From Epiperipatus broadwayi (Eukaryota; Onychophora; Udeonychophora; Euonychophora; Peripatidae): a stretch of DNA of 64,000 nucleotides. This document shows positions 26,184 to 38,569 of this stretch, piece after piece. How positions within the stretch are numbered: the first letter of the stretch is position 1; the number at the start of each line of letters is the position of its first letter. Made by a program: the position numbers and the translations under genes. Location: the NCBI GenBank assembly GCA_028023455.1, contig JAQFVV010000031.1:6616926-6680925 (forward strand). Direction: 5' to 3'. The notes under the pieces were generated by a model. It worked only from the letters and a program-made list of their open reading frames with translations. It had not been told where the DNA came from and did no database searches.

Positions 26184-26580
26184 TACAGGATATTACATGC
26201 AGTGAAAAAGCTAAATGCTGATGTTTCAGTACAATATCAAGAAACTTCCTCAGAGTGTCCTCTTTGTCAAATCATAAGAATGTGTGTGAGATTTAAAATC
26301 GCTTTTATCATTTTCTTTCTTCTCATATTTAAATTCTATTAGTTGAGGAATTTTAAAATTTATTTTCTCTATCAATGCTGATTTAAAATCGCTTATATCA
26401 TTTTTTGAATTTAAATGTGAGGAGAAAGAAAACGATAATAGTGATTTTAAATCTCACACACATTCTTATGATTTGAGAAAGAGGACGCTCTGTAGAAGGT
26501 ACTTGATATTGTACAGAAACATCAGCATTTAGCTTTTTCATTATATGGAATATCCCACAAATAATAATAATATGACATCT
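26184..26580. repeat. Palindrome with PLE-type hammerhead motifs
   Basis: Arm 26184-26340 is the reverse complement of 26400-26580 with moderate divergence. Both arms end outward at an AAT/ATT repeat (long on the left, about five units on the right). Near the outer side each arm has a hammerhead-like motif: on the minus strand CUGAGGA and GAAA at 26224-26253, and on the plus strand CUGUAGA and GAAA at 26490-26519 with stem GUAC/GUAC. The short parallel frames in both arms reflect the repeat, not a gene. Confidence 0.6.
26224..26257 (-). ncRNA. Hammerhead-like motif, PLE type
   Basis: Minus strand: CUGAGGA (26253 down to 26247), an extra A, a weak stem II, then GAAA (26227 to 26224) and AUC. 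Core residues are intact but stems II and III have decayed compared with the partner at 26490. Confidence 0.35.
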
Positions 26581-27369
26581 TTTATCCGTGAAAAAATATA
26601 TATATATTATAATGCTCAAGGCTTATTTTAATGATTACATATGTATATAACTCAAACATCATATATATAATATACATATATAAATTGAAATTATATTACC
26701 ATAATATTTTGAATATAATAAACTTTTTTCCAAATTTTGAACTGCTAAATGATGGATGCATTTTAAATTTGAAACAAAATTGTTAACATATTTTTGTGGA
26801 TTTTTGCTTTGCACTATACACACACACACAGTATTATGATTATTACCTGTGTTTTAGAATAGCATGTTAAATTTTTATTAATCAATATTTTTTAATTAAT
26901 TTTGTCAACAGCTTTAACTCTCTCTCTCTCAAACCATTGATTTTAACATTATTTTGCTGATTTTACTGTTATTTTATTAAGAAAACTCTATTAAATAAAG
27001 TTATTTTTTTTTATAATTAACAAAACAATAAATCAATAAGATAAGCACCTGCCTTACAAGGCACTGATTGGTTGTTTCTTGTTATCTGCATAAGAGAGAA
27101 TCTGACAAAATTTTGACAGTTCTGATAACTTTCTTTTAGTGATAAGCATGTTTTCGAATCTTTTAATGTTATTTTGTGATTTTGTCAATTTTGATATTTT
27201 TGTTTTGTTTTTTAAAGTGAAAACATGTTTTATTTTTTCACAAAAAAATTGTCAAAATATAACATTATTTTAGAAAAATTATTTAGATTTTAATATAAAA
27301 TGTGCTTTAACATAAAAGCAAATTGACAAAGAAATTAAAACATTTGTTTGCAATTTAAATAATCTAAAG
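26581..27369. other. Intergenic DNA upstream of candidate exon
   Basis: AT-rich. A CTGATTGG (inverted CCAAT word) lies near 27064 and a CA run at 26818. Nothing here is a firm promoter. Confidence 0.35.
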
Positions 27370-27472
27370 ATGTTGCTCTCTGATGGAATAGTAAAAATGA
27401 GTTCAAGTTCTGAAAGTGAAGATGTAGAAAGTGAATGTATCATATATCTGAAAAAGATTCACAATAAATTAG
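27370..27472 (+). CDS. Candidate first coding exon, unknown product
   Basis: An open stretch of 34 codons plus one base starts at ATG 27370 and runs to a textbook 5' splice site, AG|GTGAGT, with GT at 27473. A second in-frame ATG is at 27397, in a good context (AAAATGA). The peptide begins with a Ser/Glu/Asp-rich stretch (MSSSSESEDVES), then a basic segment (YLKKIHNKLG). Such acidic serine-rich starts are common in nuclear proteins and hold casein-kinase-2-like sites, but no family is recognised. No partner exon with matching phase was found downstream in the window. It could be a chance frame in AT-rich DNA. Confidence 0.3.
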
Positions 27473-28504
27473 GTGAGTTTATTGTAGTTATATTAAGTTC
27501 CTATTTAAGTACATATATGTGTCTTAAATTTTAAATTTAGGGTTAATGTTTTGGACTTAAAATCCTACTACATCTTAAATTTGATGTTGTCTTATATTCA
27601 AAGTAATGTGATATAAAAACATAAAAAAATATGTAATGTAGCTGTTAATAATCAAAAAACTAAGCACACACACATGCATACACACACACATATATATATA
27701 TACCATGTGTGTTTATTGTCATTCGCTCAAAAAATAACTATTATAACAAACTTATTATACCATATTGTATTATTTAAAAACAATGAATAACTGAAAAACA
27801 GAATTTCAACACAATTATATAATCTGTGATAGACATCCTTTTTTTAATATATTTTAGCAGTCTAATTATCAGCATGCTATGGCCTCTTCAGTTGTTATTG
27901 ATGTTTTTTAAATCATCTTCAGAATATATTGTTACATTCACATGTCATTACCCATTTTTGTTATTTATTTAATCTCTATAAATATTAAATTTTCTGATTC
28001 AATATAAGATTATATTTATTGTTATATTTTTCTACCATTACTAAGTCAATAAGTTTCATTTTAATGTTTAACATATTCCATAATAATCATGGCCATATTG
28101 TGTCTATTTTTTGTTGTTTGCATGTTATGATGATGCTGTGATCATGATGTTGATTCATAATTATTTTTTGCTATCCATAAAATTACATTACTCTGTGCAG
28201 TTTTATTTTGCCACAGATATCATTTTAAAATTATTAGTAGAAAAAAAAATAAAGATGTCAGCATTTGATATCAATAGAATGGCAATTTCTGATTGGTGAA
28301 TTGTTTGGTTTTAGACAAATATCTGAATATTTTATTTTCAAAAAAGAAATTTGTAGGTTGCAGTAATTTGTTACATATTCAAAGTTATTTATGCAATATT
28401 TTTGTAAAATACTTATTTTAAACCAAAAAATAATATATTTTAAAAATTATAATTCTAGTTAAATTTTATTTCAAAATACTCGTTTTTAAGAAAACAAGTT
28501 ATAA
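27473..28504. other. Intergenic or intronic DNA
   Basis: No acceptor exon can be identified. The frame at 28111-28299 is AT-rich and probably not coding. A CA/TA run lies at 27664-27703. Confidence 0.35.
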
Positions 28505-28622
28505 AGGTTTATTATAATATATAGGGTATATGAGCACATACTTTCACATAACCCACCACTCTTCATTATATCTCATAACACTGATATATTTGAACACATA
28601 TATGTTGAAAAGATAAATAATC

Positions 28623-28666
28623 ACCAATATACATATTTCATTCTAAACCAGCAATCATCAGTTGGT
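28623..28666 (-). ncRNA. Hammerhead ribozyme, family H
   Basis: Minus strand: stem I ACCAA (28666-28662) with UUGGU (28627-28623), perfect. Core CUGAUGA (28661-28655) and GAAA (28639-28636) are present. Stem III AUAU/GUAU is loopless and the cleavage would follow A at 28628. The 15 nt of stem II do not pair well here. The copy at 9516 lacks GAAA by deletion. Confidence 0.55.
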
Positions 28667-28707
28667 CTAGATTATCATCACTTTACATATATGCTACAAG
28701 TACTCAG

Positions 28708-28710
<3 letters not shown>

Positions 28711-28799
<89 letters not shown>
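28711..28799. repeat. (TA)44 microsatellite
   Basis: Uninterrupted TA run inside the family H copy. Confidence 0.95.
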
Positions 28800-28801
<2 letters not shown>

Positions 28802-29149
28802 GATAGTCAATCTTCATACTTTAATGGACAGGCTTCAATCTACACACTCCAACTCTTCAACTATCTATTCAATTGAAAATCTAATGGTAGAATGCTCAAA
28901 GGCCACCCTGAGGCTGAGATCTTGTCACATCCATGTTGACCTAAGGTCAATCTGACACCTCATGTGCAGGACATAATCCATTTAATACAAAGGTCTATTA
29001 TAATGAGATATTATTTTATATAGCACTATATGCTTATACTCTAATAGTGATATTAGCAATTAAGCCAATGCACATGTCTCTTAAAGATAAATTATAAATG
29101 AATACTCTCACTTTTCCAGACACAAGATATAGTCTATTATAGTAATATC

Positions 29150-29413
29150 TATTAAGGCTATAACTTTAAGGCTATTCACCTAAAATGTGATAGTAGGACT
29201 TCTACAAATCTAAACACAAGATTAAGGAATTTAAAAGACAAGAATGGTCTAGGGTGGTCACTATTATGACCTAATTTCTAAATATATAGGTGAATCTAAA
29301 ACATTTTGATTTGAGAATGTGAAGTTGTTAAAGTCATTAATCTTGTTATTAGATTTGTAGAGGTCCCTACTGTCACATTTTATGTACATAGTCTTAAAGT
29401 TATAACCTTAATA
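29150..29413. repeat. Inverted repeat, about 85-bp arms
   Basis: Arms 29150-29234 and 29327-29413 are diverged reverse complements (ATTAAGGCTATAACTTTAAG ... ACAAATCTAA). No coding sequence. Family unknown. Confidence 0.6.
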
Positions 29414-30410
29414 CATACTACTTACTTAATGAGTATGTGCTTTACAAATTATTAATTATAACTTTAAAAATCTATTAGGGCAAAGGTTAATAACTTCAGT
29501 TCACAAGAATGACTTTTTAACTACACTGTAAAAATCTTTTACAGTTTTAATAACAATAAATTTAATAATTATTTTTAAGATATATTTTCTTTCTTTAATA
29601 ATGTATATCCCTAAATTTATTTTAAATTGAAAAAATGGAATTAAAATAAATATTTTGTTCTACTATGTTTTTGAATGGCTAAATTATGCCCAATAATGGA
29701 AAGTACTATTATTATAAATAAATTTTATACTGCAACTTTTATTCCATAAATATTAGTCATTAATTTGATAATCTCTAATCTAATGATTGACTAATAAAAG
29801 TTATTAATACACTATTGTTACAATTAAAAACTCCAATGAGTAATTTATCTTTGTATTTTTCAAATTTTAAATACTGACTTCTAGAATGTCTATCATTTGG
29901 AAGCTTATGTTTGTAAAAAATAATATAAATATTATTAATATACAATATAGAAGAATAGTTTAATTGTAAAAAATAAAATGTTCAAATATGTAGGATGTTC
30001 TGACTAGGGTTATTTCAAATAAAAAAAGTGTTTCTAAACATACTATACCAATTCAATGATAAGAATAAAATTCATGTGTTTTCAATTTAGCTGAAATAAC
30101 AATTTTAATAAATATTCTCAAATATCGTGTTCTATGATAGAAAACTGTTGTTGTCACTATTATAAAATTGAATAAATTTACAACTTGTAATGTTTACACT
30201 TGTTATTTGTTTAGAGTTCCTTTTCGAAAAATTAAGAGTTTTTTAAATAATATACATATTTTAAATTCTTAGCATTCTTTATAACCTTCATTTTCAATCC
30301 CCAAAAATTTAAATTGATATATATATATTTGTTGTAAATAATCATAAACCTAATCTATATATGAAAAATTGTATAACACAGTACAAAACATGAAAACAAT
30401 ATATATATAT
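29414..30410. other. AT-rich intergenic DNA
   Basis: No gene or repeat family recognised. Confidence 0.45.
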
Positions 30411-30413
30411 ATT

Positions 30414-30584
30414 CATTAAAAACAGTCAACACTTAGACAATCCCATTATCAATAACAATCAACATTTCAAACTATTGTCAAGACAACCTTTCATTTTAAC
30501 AATAGGGGGTTGCCTTGACAACAGTTTGAAATTGTTGATTGTTATTAATATTGGGATTGTCTAAATGTTGACTATTTTTAATGC
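30414..30584. repeat. Hairpin element, 77-bp arms
   Basis: Arms 30414-30490 and 30507-30584 are reverse complements (CATTAAAAACAGTCAACA at the outer end) with a 16-bp loop. The plus-strand sequence of the right arm recurs at 8451-8530. A TTTAGCCTTGAGCATTATTA word lies beside this copy (30600) and near the other (8190), so it may belong to the element. Confidence 0.65.
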
Positions 30585-30599
30585 CTATTTACAAACTCA

Positions 30600-31999
30600 T
30601 TTAGCCTTGAGCATTATTACTTTTAATATATATATATATACTTTGAAAAGTCATGAACATAATATATTCAATAAACAAATAATGATTGAAAAACAAATAT
30701 TTTCAATAAATTTGATCAACATGAACACTTTGTACAAAATCATATTAGCAATAAGATCATACACACTTTCACAATAAATGGCATCACAATAACAATTTGT
30801 AGATTGTATATAAGTAAGGATTTAACTATCACAGCAATGCAAAACATAAACCATTGAATCCATAAAAATATCATCCAAAAACATAATCTCCATATGGATG
30901 TTGCTAAAAGTATACAAGTAAAAATTTACATTAGATGAAAAAATGTATGAAGTGAAATCATGGAAATAAGTAATGAATTAGTGATGATACAAAATATAAA
31001 TTTATAAAAAATTAAACTTCATAAAATACAGAATATTAAAATCAAGGAAATCATATACTTGAGGAAGATGGAAACATGCTTTAAATTAAATTGTGGTTAG
31101 ACCATAATTTTTATTATTTTTTACTGCATTATTGAATAATGTCATCAAACTATATGTTAATTCAGTTTTCAACCATATACCACTTTCTGTAGCTTAGTTC
31201 TTTTTTTAATCATCATCAAATTGTATTTTATATCAATTATGTCATTTTCAACAAAGTTTTACTAAACATTTCCATAATCAAGTGATATACAAACACATTT
31301 ACACCACATAGGTTGGATAATTTTTCACCAAAATATGAATCATAAATATCTGTATTACATTTCTGAATGACATTCAAAACACTTCTTACTGATAAGGTTT
31401 TTAATAATTTTATAGTGTTGTTCTTGTTGGTGAAATTTAATTTCATGTGGATTTGAATTTGACTTCTTCCTAAAATATTATTTATTTTCATGGTTTAACA
31501 TTATGTAGGTCTTAAATAAAATGTAACTTTTAATCTTTATTCTTTGCCATTCTTTTGGGACTAACATCTTTTTGGATTTCAATTTCTTATGGAATTATTG
31601 CTTTTAATTATTTTCCTATGTATTACACTTTTTGCTTTGCTTGTTAAATCCTCACATATATTCAATCCACAAGTAGGTTTTATAATATAATTTATTATAG
31701 AATTGTCTTTCATCTCATCACTAATATAATAATTTTTATAACAATTTTGTTTTGATCAAAGTTATTGAAAAAAAAAGTTTATAACCATTGTTTGTTTACT
31801 GAATATATCATATTTAGACTTATTTTGTAATTAAATACTATTTTCATGTGTTTATTTCTAATTTTTTATAAAATATGAAGCATATCAATTAGCTTTTTTT
31901 TTCCTATGCAATGTGATGTGATGCATTCTCCTTTTTCAAAGTCAGAAATTTCTTAGCCACTATGCCCAGAGAAACCTGTTAACCACTATACCATCTCTT
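30600..31999. other. Intergenic DNA, no supported gene
   Basis: A minus-strand frame of 84 codons at 31237-31491 has more complex composition than most, but no family is recognised and no neighbour supports it. It could be the tail of the decayed LINE at 32000-34090. Confidence 0.3.
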
Positions 32000-34090
32000 T
32001 CCATTCCCTACCATAAGGTTTTCCCATATTCTTTTCTATTTTTCTCCATGCCATTTCCCCAACACAAACTTTGTAAACTCCATGACCTTTATATCAAAAT
32101 CCCCCTAATTTTTTTTCCAAACCCAGTATAAAAACCAAGAACCCATCTATATACTCACTTGGTTTATATTTATTCTCCCATAATTTCATTAGTTGTATCA
32201 TTTCTGCTTGTAGGAATTTACATTTAGTTAAGATGCTAATATTTTCTATTTTTTCCTACACAACTTGCATACAAAATTACCCACATTTTTTTTATTTGTG
32301 TGTATATTCTCTTGTTGGTAAAGATCCTGTTCATGCTTTAAAAAGTAAACTATTTTTCTTGCTGTTATTATAATTTAATTCACAACTAATTCTCCATCTC
32401 TCCAATTCCCTATATTTTATTAATGCATTCTTTCTTCTATCCAATTTTTTGTCACAATAACACTCAAAATAATTCTCTTAACATATCCCATCTTTTGCAT
32501 AAGTATACCAACATAATTTTTTTGTCCAAATCTTTTGCATACCGTAGTCCCTTTCTTACCTATCTTATTGCCTGTCCATTACTCATAACCCAATTAAATA
32601 TAATTTTGGCTATTCTTTTATTATCCATAAATTGCAATCTATTGAACAACTTCATTTTGCTTTTTACATCTTTCATATGAAAGCTTGACTATCCAATTTC
32701 TTTTTGAATTGCCTGCTTTGCCATCCACACATTTGCATGCACGTCTTCCTACTTTTCTTTGTACTTTTTTTAAGTAATCTAACACTTCTTTACTAATACA
32801 TAATGTATCATTGTTACATATTAACCCTCCTACTGACAGTCATTTCCATACAATTTTAGCAACATTGTATTTATTATATGAAAACACTGTTAATTTCTTT
32901 ATCAGTCCCTTTCATTATTTGCTTCATTTATCTATTTGTTCTCCTATTCAGCCAAGCAATTTCTCTGATTGCTTAAAATGATTACCAAATAGTTATACCT
33001 ATTCACCACATTTAACTTTATATTTATCCCACAATAAAAATTCTTTGTCTTCTCTTTCCTCAGTATTAATCATCGTTATTTTTGAATTTTCTTCACAAGA
33101 ATAATCTCCATCTCTTTACCTATTTTTGCACATGTATTTTTGCTTAACTTCCATATCTTTCCTTTTTTCACATCATTCACAAATAAAATACATGATAATA
33201 TATATATATATATTCCCTTGCCACCTATTAATAGTATCTCTATTCTTCTTCTTAGTTTTTTTTTATTGCTCTCTCTATTTCCCTAAATATAACAAAATAG
33301 GTAACATAGTACATTCTTGCCTTAATCCCACCCCATTTTTAACTTTAACTAATTCTATATTCCCTAATTGATATGTATAGTAATTATTTTCATAAAATCT
33401 CTCAATAAGATCCACTAAAGCTCCATCCATTTCTAAATTCACTAAACTTACACATAATATATTTCTATTTACTCTATCATTTAGCTTCTCTATATCTTTA
33501 AAACCATATATGACTGTCTATTTTTTTCTATTCAAATGTATAAGTTGTGTAACTACAAATAAACTATCTTCTATAGACTTATCCAATCGAAAATCTCCTT
33601 GTGAGCTCTATACATAACATCTATAACTTATTATATCCTTCCATCCATGTTGCAACTCTTCCAGCCACCATATATGTGAAAACTTTATATAATAATGATG
33701 TTACTGCTATTGGACCACAATTAGTTAACTTTCTATGATCCTTACCATTTCCTTTAAATAGTAACCTTACTCTTGTATTCCTCCAACTATCTGGAAAATA
33801 TCTTTTCTGTGCCATCCTATTAAAACATGATAATAATTTTAATTTTACCCTATGTTCTAAATTCATTAGCATCTCTGCAGACCATCCATCTCAAACTCTT
33901 GCCTTTCCACTTTTCTGCCGTACATTTCTTTTAATGTATTTCCAAAATTTTTAATTTCCATCTCTTCCACTTTTATTAATATCCTCCAAGAATTTATTAT
34001 TTAATTTCATTCTATTTCTATAATTATCTACTTTAGCCAACTTCTTTTCATTTCTGCGTCTATGGTGGCTCCATCTGTAGATAAAATATA
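32000..34090 (-). pseudogene. Decayed LINE reverse transcriptase
   Basis: The frame 33872-33621 is a clear RT fragment: FPDSWRNTRVRLLFKGNGKD then GPIAVTSLLYKVF. In shifted frames further down, 33540-33290 keeps DRVNRNILC-like motif A surroundings, LIERFYENNY and GLRQECTMLPILLYL (motif B), and about 33190 keeps a relic of the catalytic box. Stops and frameshifts are frequent. The lineage differs from the RTE copy at 16030; its clade cannot be named by eye. Boundaries are approximate, and the endonuclease part is not seen. Confidence 0.7.
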
Positions 34091-37000
34091 TTTTACTAGT
34101 ACCAAATATTGTGTATATGCTTATGTACTACATACTAAGATTTATGATGGGAATTAACACAGAGGTAATGTAAAAGCACAATACAACTTGTATCACAATA
34201 TAGAAATCTCAACGTTTTTATTATTTTATTTGGCAAGTTAAAAATTAGTAGAATCCAAAAGAAATAATACATACAATCTATAACACAGCGATAAGTTATA
34301 AAAATCTAGATAATCTATATCAAATCTGAGGGGAAAATATTTCTATCTTGAAGATATTTTGCATAAATTTTTTGATAACTGAAACACACAGGCTTATTAT
34401 ATAAGTGTATCTATATATATAGGATGTATGAGTCAGTGTTCATATACCCTACATATAACTTTTCTGAGTAATTATTCATTATTAATAAGGACACTAGTTA
34501 CCTCTTTGAAAGAGTTATCTTGACGGGGAGCTAATGTAATTTAAGATATCTGCATAGAGCTTTACTTTAGATTTAAATATTCTTATGTATAATTTTATGT
34601 AATTAGTTTGCTATTAAAGTAATTTATCTTTTTAAAAATAAAAATAAATGAGTGAATGAAAAAGGTAACGCTGTTACAATTAACAGCAATAAATCATTTT
34701 AATTTTAAATAAACTGAAATCTTAGCAAATTTATAAGAAAATACATTTATTTTAAAATGAATAATGCATAATAAAAATAAACGAGAATGTCAAATACAGA
34801 ACTTGATTCCGTCTTAGTTTATTTTTTGTTTCATTTAAGCACGTGTATCGATAATTTAATAAAACTTCAATTTTATAAATTTAATTTTTTCTATTGCTAG
34901 TTTTTATTAATATAAAATGTTTCTTATTCGAATTTGTATTTAACTTTAAATTGTATTATTATATTTTTTATTCTTTTCGACATAAATCCTTTTGTAGTGA
35001 ATTCTGTAATGCAAAAATGCGTCACTAATTCAAAAGTGAATGACATTTTAATTCAGGTGCATTCTGGGATTATTATTATTATTTGATAAAAATTTAACAC
35101 TTATCCGACTAAGATTACTACAAAAATGTGCTTATAATATATGGAAATAAATGTAGCATTTAGAAACAGCAGAAAATACTAGGCAATAGTTTGTGGCAAT
35201 ATCATGACACCCATTATCATTAAATAAAATATATTAATAAATATAGTTTTACTTTTGAATATTATATAAACAAAACATTTATAAGTAACATTTAGTGGAG
35301 AAGATATATGTGTTTAAAAGTTTAGAATAAATTTAGGATAAAATAAACCAATCTGAAAATACCATATGCAAATATTTGTTTTCTGTTTCATTCTATGCAC
35401 AACCCAACTGATGAAATTACATAGTACATATCGATGCCCCCCCCCCCTAAAAAAACCGAATTGCTAAGAAATAAAGTGTTCAGACATTAAAAAAAAAATT
35501 TAGTCACAAAATACTAAGTTTCATAGATATTTTTAATTGATATAATTACTATATAGTTTTTATTGTTATGTTAATACTTATAATAATAAAACTAGTTTTG
35601 TATTTTAATATTAATGAGGTCACAAAATTCCAAAAACCAGCAACAAAAAACAATAATTTTGCAGCAATTATATTAAATAAAAGCAGAAAAACATTTTACA
35701 TTTTACCAATAAAGAAATAATCTATGATGAACATTGTGTTAAATAAAAGTAATCTTTAACAAATAAAATGTAGATACATGGCAACACTTACATTCAATAA
35801 ATGCAAGCAAAAAGTAATTTTAGCAATATATATTTTAAAAGAAAGCAATGCATAACAAATAACATGCAGACGCAAATTAATAACTAATAAAATTTCAAAA
35901 AGCAATCAGTATTCAATAACAATTGTATTAATATGTACGATGCATTCCATGTGACGTCATGTGCATAGAGCAAGTAATAACGATGTTTATTTAAAGTGAC
36001 ATTTTAATTTATCATAAACTTATTTTTTAAAATAAATCTGCTCCAGAATAACTTCTTAAATCAGGAAAAAAATAAACAGTGACTTTTTTGTGTGTGTGTT
36101 GGGGGAGAGGATACAAGCATCAATAAAGGAGATCAATAAATTGGAAGATCTATGAGCAAGACTGCTTGATACAATAACATGTTGTTAGAGAAAATATAAA
36201 ACTATTCTTTGAATATAAATTCAGACTAAGTAAAATCACAGATTTTAAGTGTATTCATAAGTTTAAACATTGATCACACTGATAGCAAATACATAAAGTC
36301 TCATTTTGAGTAAATGTAAGTTTTAAATAAAATTATGCCCTAATAAATTTTTAAGATCTTTTACACAATATATATATAAATTATTTCATATTAACACCAT
36401 ATACTAACAAAGTAGTGATATAATGTTCATCAGCATACTCTTGTCAACACTGTTGGTAATTCAGAGTAAAATTAATTTATCAGCTGGATGAAATATGAGT
36501 TATTAAACTCATAATTAATTAAACAAGGCTGGAGAGAGAATCTCTCTTTTAACACCTTTATTGTAATAACTAAACAAGATTTAATATGTAATCTTTTAAT
36601 TAAATATAGTTCAATGTATATATGTATATTGTATCAACATAAATTGAATCTGATTTCTATATATGATGTAAGATCATGTATAAAACAATTTTTTTAGATA
36701 GTTTTAAAAAGTTATGCATTAATCTAGATAATGTTAAAATTATTGTTATGACAACAAAATGGCTAAAGAAATTTATTATTATTACTGCATCAAATTACTA
36801 AATTAATTATATTCATTTAAAACCACACATATGTAATGAGACAGTCATTTCAAAAAATAAAATTAATAACTTTAATAAAATTCATTAATATTGTCTTTGT
36901 GTTTTCTAATTTTTTATTGCAGTAATAAATCATATTACATGGACACTACCAATAGAATAGTTAATGTCTGAAACACACATATTTTTATGTTTACATTATG

Positions 37001-37768
37001 TGTAAAAATTTTGTTGGGATAATATGCATATTATATACATCTGATACAATATTATGAATATGTAATTTAAATTATTTTAGCTTGTATTAATTTAAAGAGT
37101 GTAATATTTATTTTCAAGGTACAAATATTTTTTAATATAATTATTTATGAAATATTATTTGATCTTTCTATTGATATAATGGAAAATTATAATATTGAAA
37201 TTCATGCCAAATCTAATTTTAATATTTGAGTAAAAATTTGAGTGTATCCATAGTTTTGGCAATGAGTATTGTGTCAATTATAACAAAGATATAAATAGGA
37301 TTGAACAATTTAAAATTGTTCTTCTGATATTTTTGCCTTCATGTAAGCAAATCTGAATATATATATATATATATACCATTTTGACCTGGCTATTTTGAAA
37401 AACGAACTCTAATGTATTTATATATTAGTTCACACAGAGGGCAGTACTGGATTTCTTAATCACATGGAATGATTTAATTGCTGGATATATATATATATAT
37501 ATTCTAAATATTTTAATTATTGATTGTTAAATAATACGTAGAAAAGAAATATATTTGTTTGGAAAATAAAACTGCTTTCCTGAAGTACTTGTAAAAGAAA
37601 GGAGAAAAAAAACTTCTAATTTTAAAATTCATTTTGAAATTTTCTGCTAAAGATTACAATAAATGATAAACAAAATGTTTTAACTTTCCAATGTCAAAAT
37701 TATCTAGTTGTTGATATATACATAAATTATTTTTGCTTTAAAATATCATCTACCAATTGTGATGAATT
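34091..37768. other. AT-rich intergenic DNA with a CRE-like site and C run
   Basis: No gene recognised. Contains an 11-C run at 35437-35447, a perfect TGACGTCA octamer (cAMP-response-element word) at 35952-35959, short TA runs at 37359 and 37480, and no repeat family that I recognise. Confidence 0.4.
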
Positions 37769-37904
37769 ATTTGAGTTGGATAGCTGGGTTTGAAGACTTG
37801 TAGATGTCTGAAAATTTCAGAATTTCCACTCAATAGATAACTTTTCGTTAAATGCTTGGCTTTGGGTTGGTATTTTTAGATCTAGTGTCTGAACCTACCC
37901 TGAC

Positions 37905-37946
37905 ACCTCTCTGAGGAGTGCCAAAGCATGAAACCATGATCAGGGG
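37905..37946 (+). ncRNA. Hammerhead ribozyme 1 of the R1 dimer
   Basis: Stem I ACCUCU with AGGGGU (37905-37910, 37942-37947). Core CUGAGGA (37911-37917) fits CUGANGA. Stem II GUGC/GCAU with loop CAAA (37918-37929). GAAA at 37930-37933. Stem III ACC/GAU has one mismatch. Triplet AUC, predicted cleavage after C37941. Confidence 0.75.
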
Positions 37947-38328
37947 TTTGGGGAAGGGGTTCCTGACAGATATTTTAAGTGCTGGCTCTGGCTAAGTATT
38001 TATCATAAAGCTTGTAGAGGAAATGGCAATCCTCATTGTTTTTTATAACTTACAAGCTTAAGAGATAGGGTCACATAATCTATGACTCTTATTTTGACTA
38101 TTTATAGTCTCTGCCATAAGTCTTATGCAATTTTATATTGTTAAGACTACTAATATATGGTATGGCTGAAGATCTATCAGCCCCATATACCTATTTGAGT
38201 TGGATAGCTGGGTTTGAAGACATGTAGATGTCTGAAAATTTCAGATTTTCCACTCAATAGATAACATTTAGTTAAATGCTTGGCTTTGGGTTGGTATTTT
38301 TAAATCTAGTGTCAGAACCTACCCTGAC

Positions 38329-38370
38329 ACCTCTCTGAGGAGTGCCAAAGCACGAAATCATGGTCAGGGG
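38329..38370 (+). ncRNA. Hammerhead ribozyme 2 of the R1 dimer
   Basis: The best fold in the window. Stem I CCUCU/AGGGG (38330-38334, 38366-38370), extended by A-U. Core CUGAGGA (38335-38341). Stem II GUGC/GCAC with loop CAAA (38342-38353), perfect. GAAA 38354-38357. Stem III AUC/GGU with a 2-nt loop. Triplet GUC, predicted cleavage after C38365, 424 nt from the first site. Confidence 0.8.
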
Positions 38371-38569
38371 TTTTGGGAAGGGGTTCCTGACAGAGATATT
38401 TTAAGTGCTGGCTCTGGATAAGCATTTATCATAAAGCTTGTAGAGGAATTGGCAATCCTCATTGTTTTTATAACTTACAAGCTTAAGAGATAGGGTCACA
38501 TGATCTATGACTCTTATTTTGACTATTTATTTCAATATTAGATTGGAATTGATATATATATATATATAA

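Larger units (their letters stand above)
28505..28870 (-). mobile_element. Family H repeat with internal (TA)n and hammerhead
   Basis: Minus-strand copy of the family seen at 9340. It shares ATTAAAGTATGAAGATTGACT (9425 region), then after a (TA)n expansion GATAATCTAGACCAACTGATGA, the ribozyme and ATTGGTGATTATTTATC. The TA run at 28711-28799 lies within the repeat, at a place where the copy at 9460 has only a few TA units. Confidence 0.6.
37769..38530 (+). mobile_element. R1 tandem dimer (retrozyme-like), best copy
   Basis: Two direct repeats, 37769-38105 and 38193-38530, over 90 percent alike by eye, with an 87-bp segment between them that completes the first unit. The period is 424-425 bp. 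Each copy holds a hammerhead with all invariant residues. There is no reading frame. If transcribed on the plus strand, cleavage at both ribozymes would release a 424-nt RNA with ends suited to circularise. This is the published layout of retrozymes. Family members are spread through the window. The neighbouring PLEs are plausible helpers. Confidence 0.7.
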
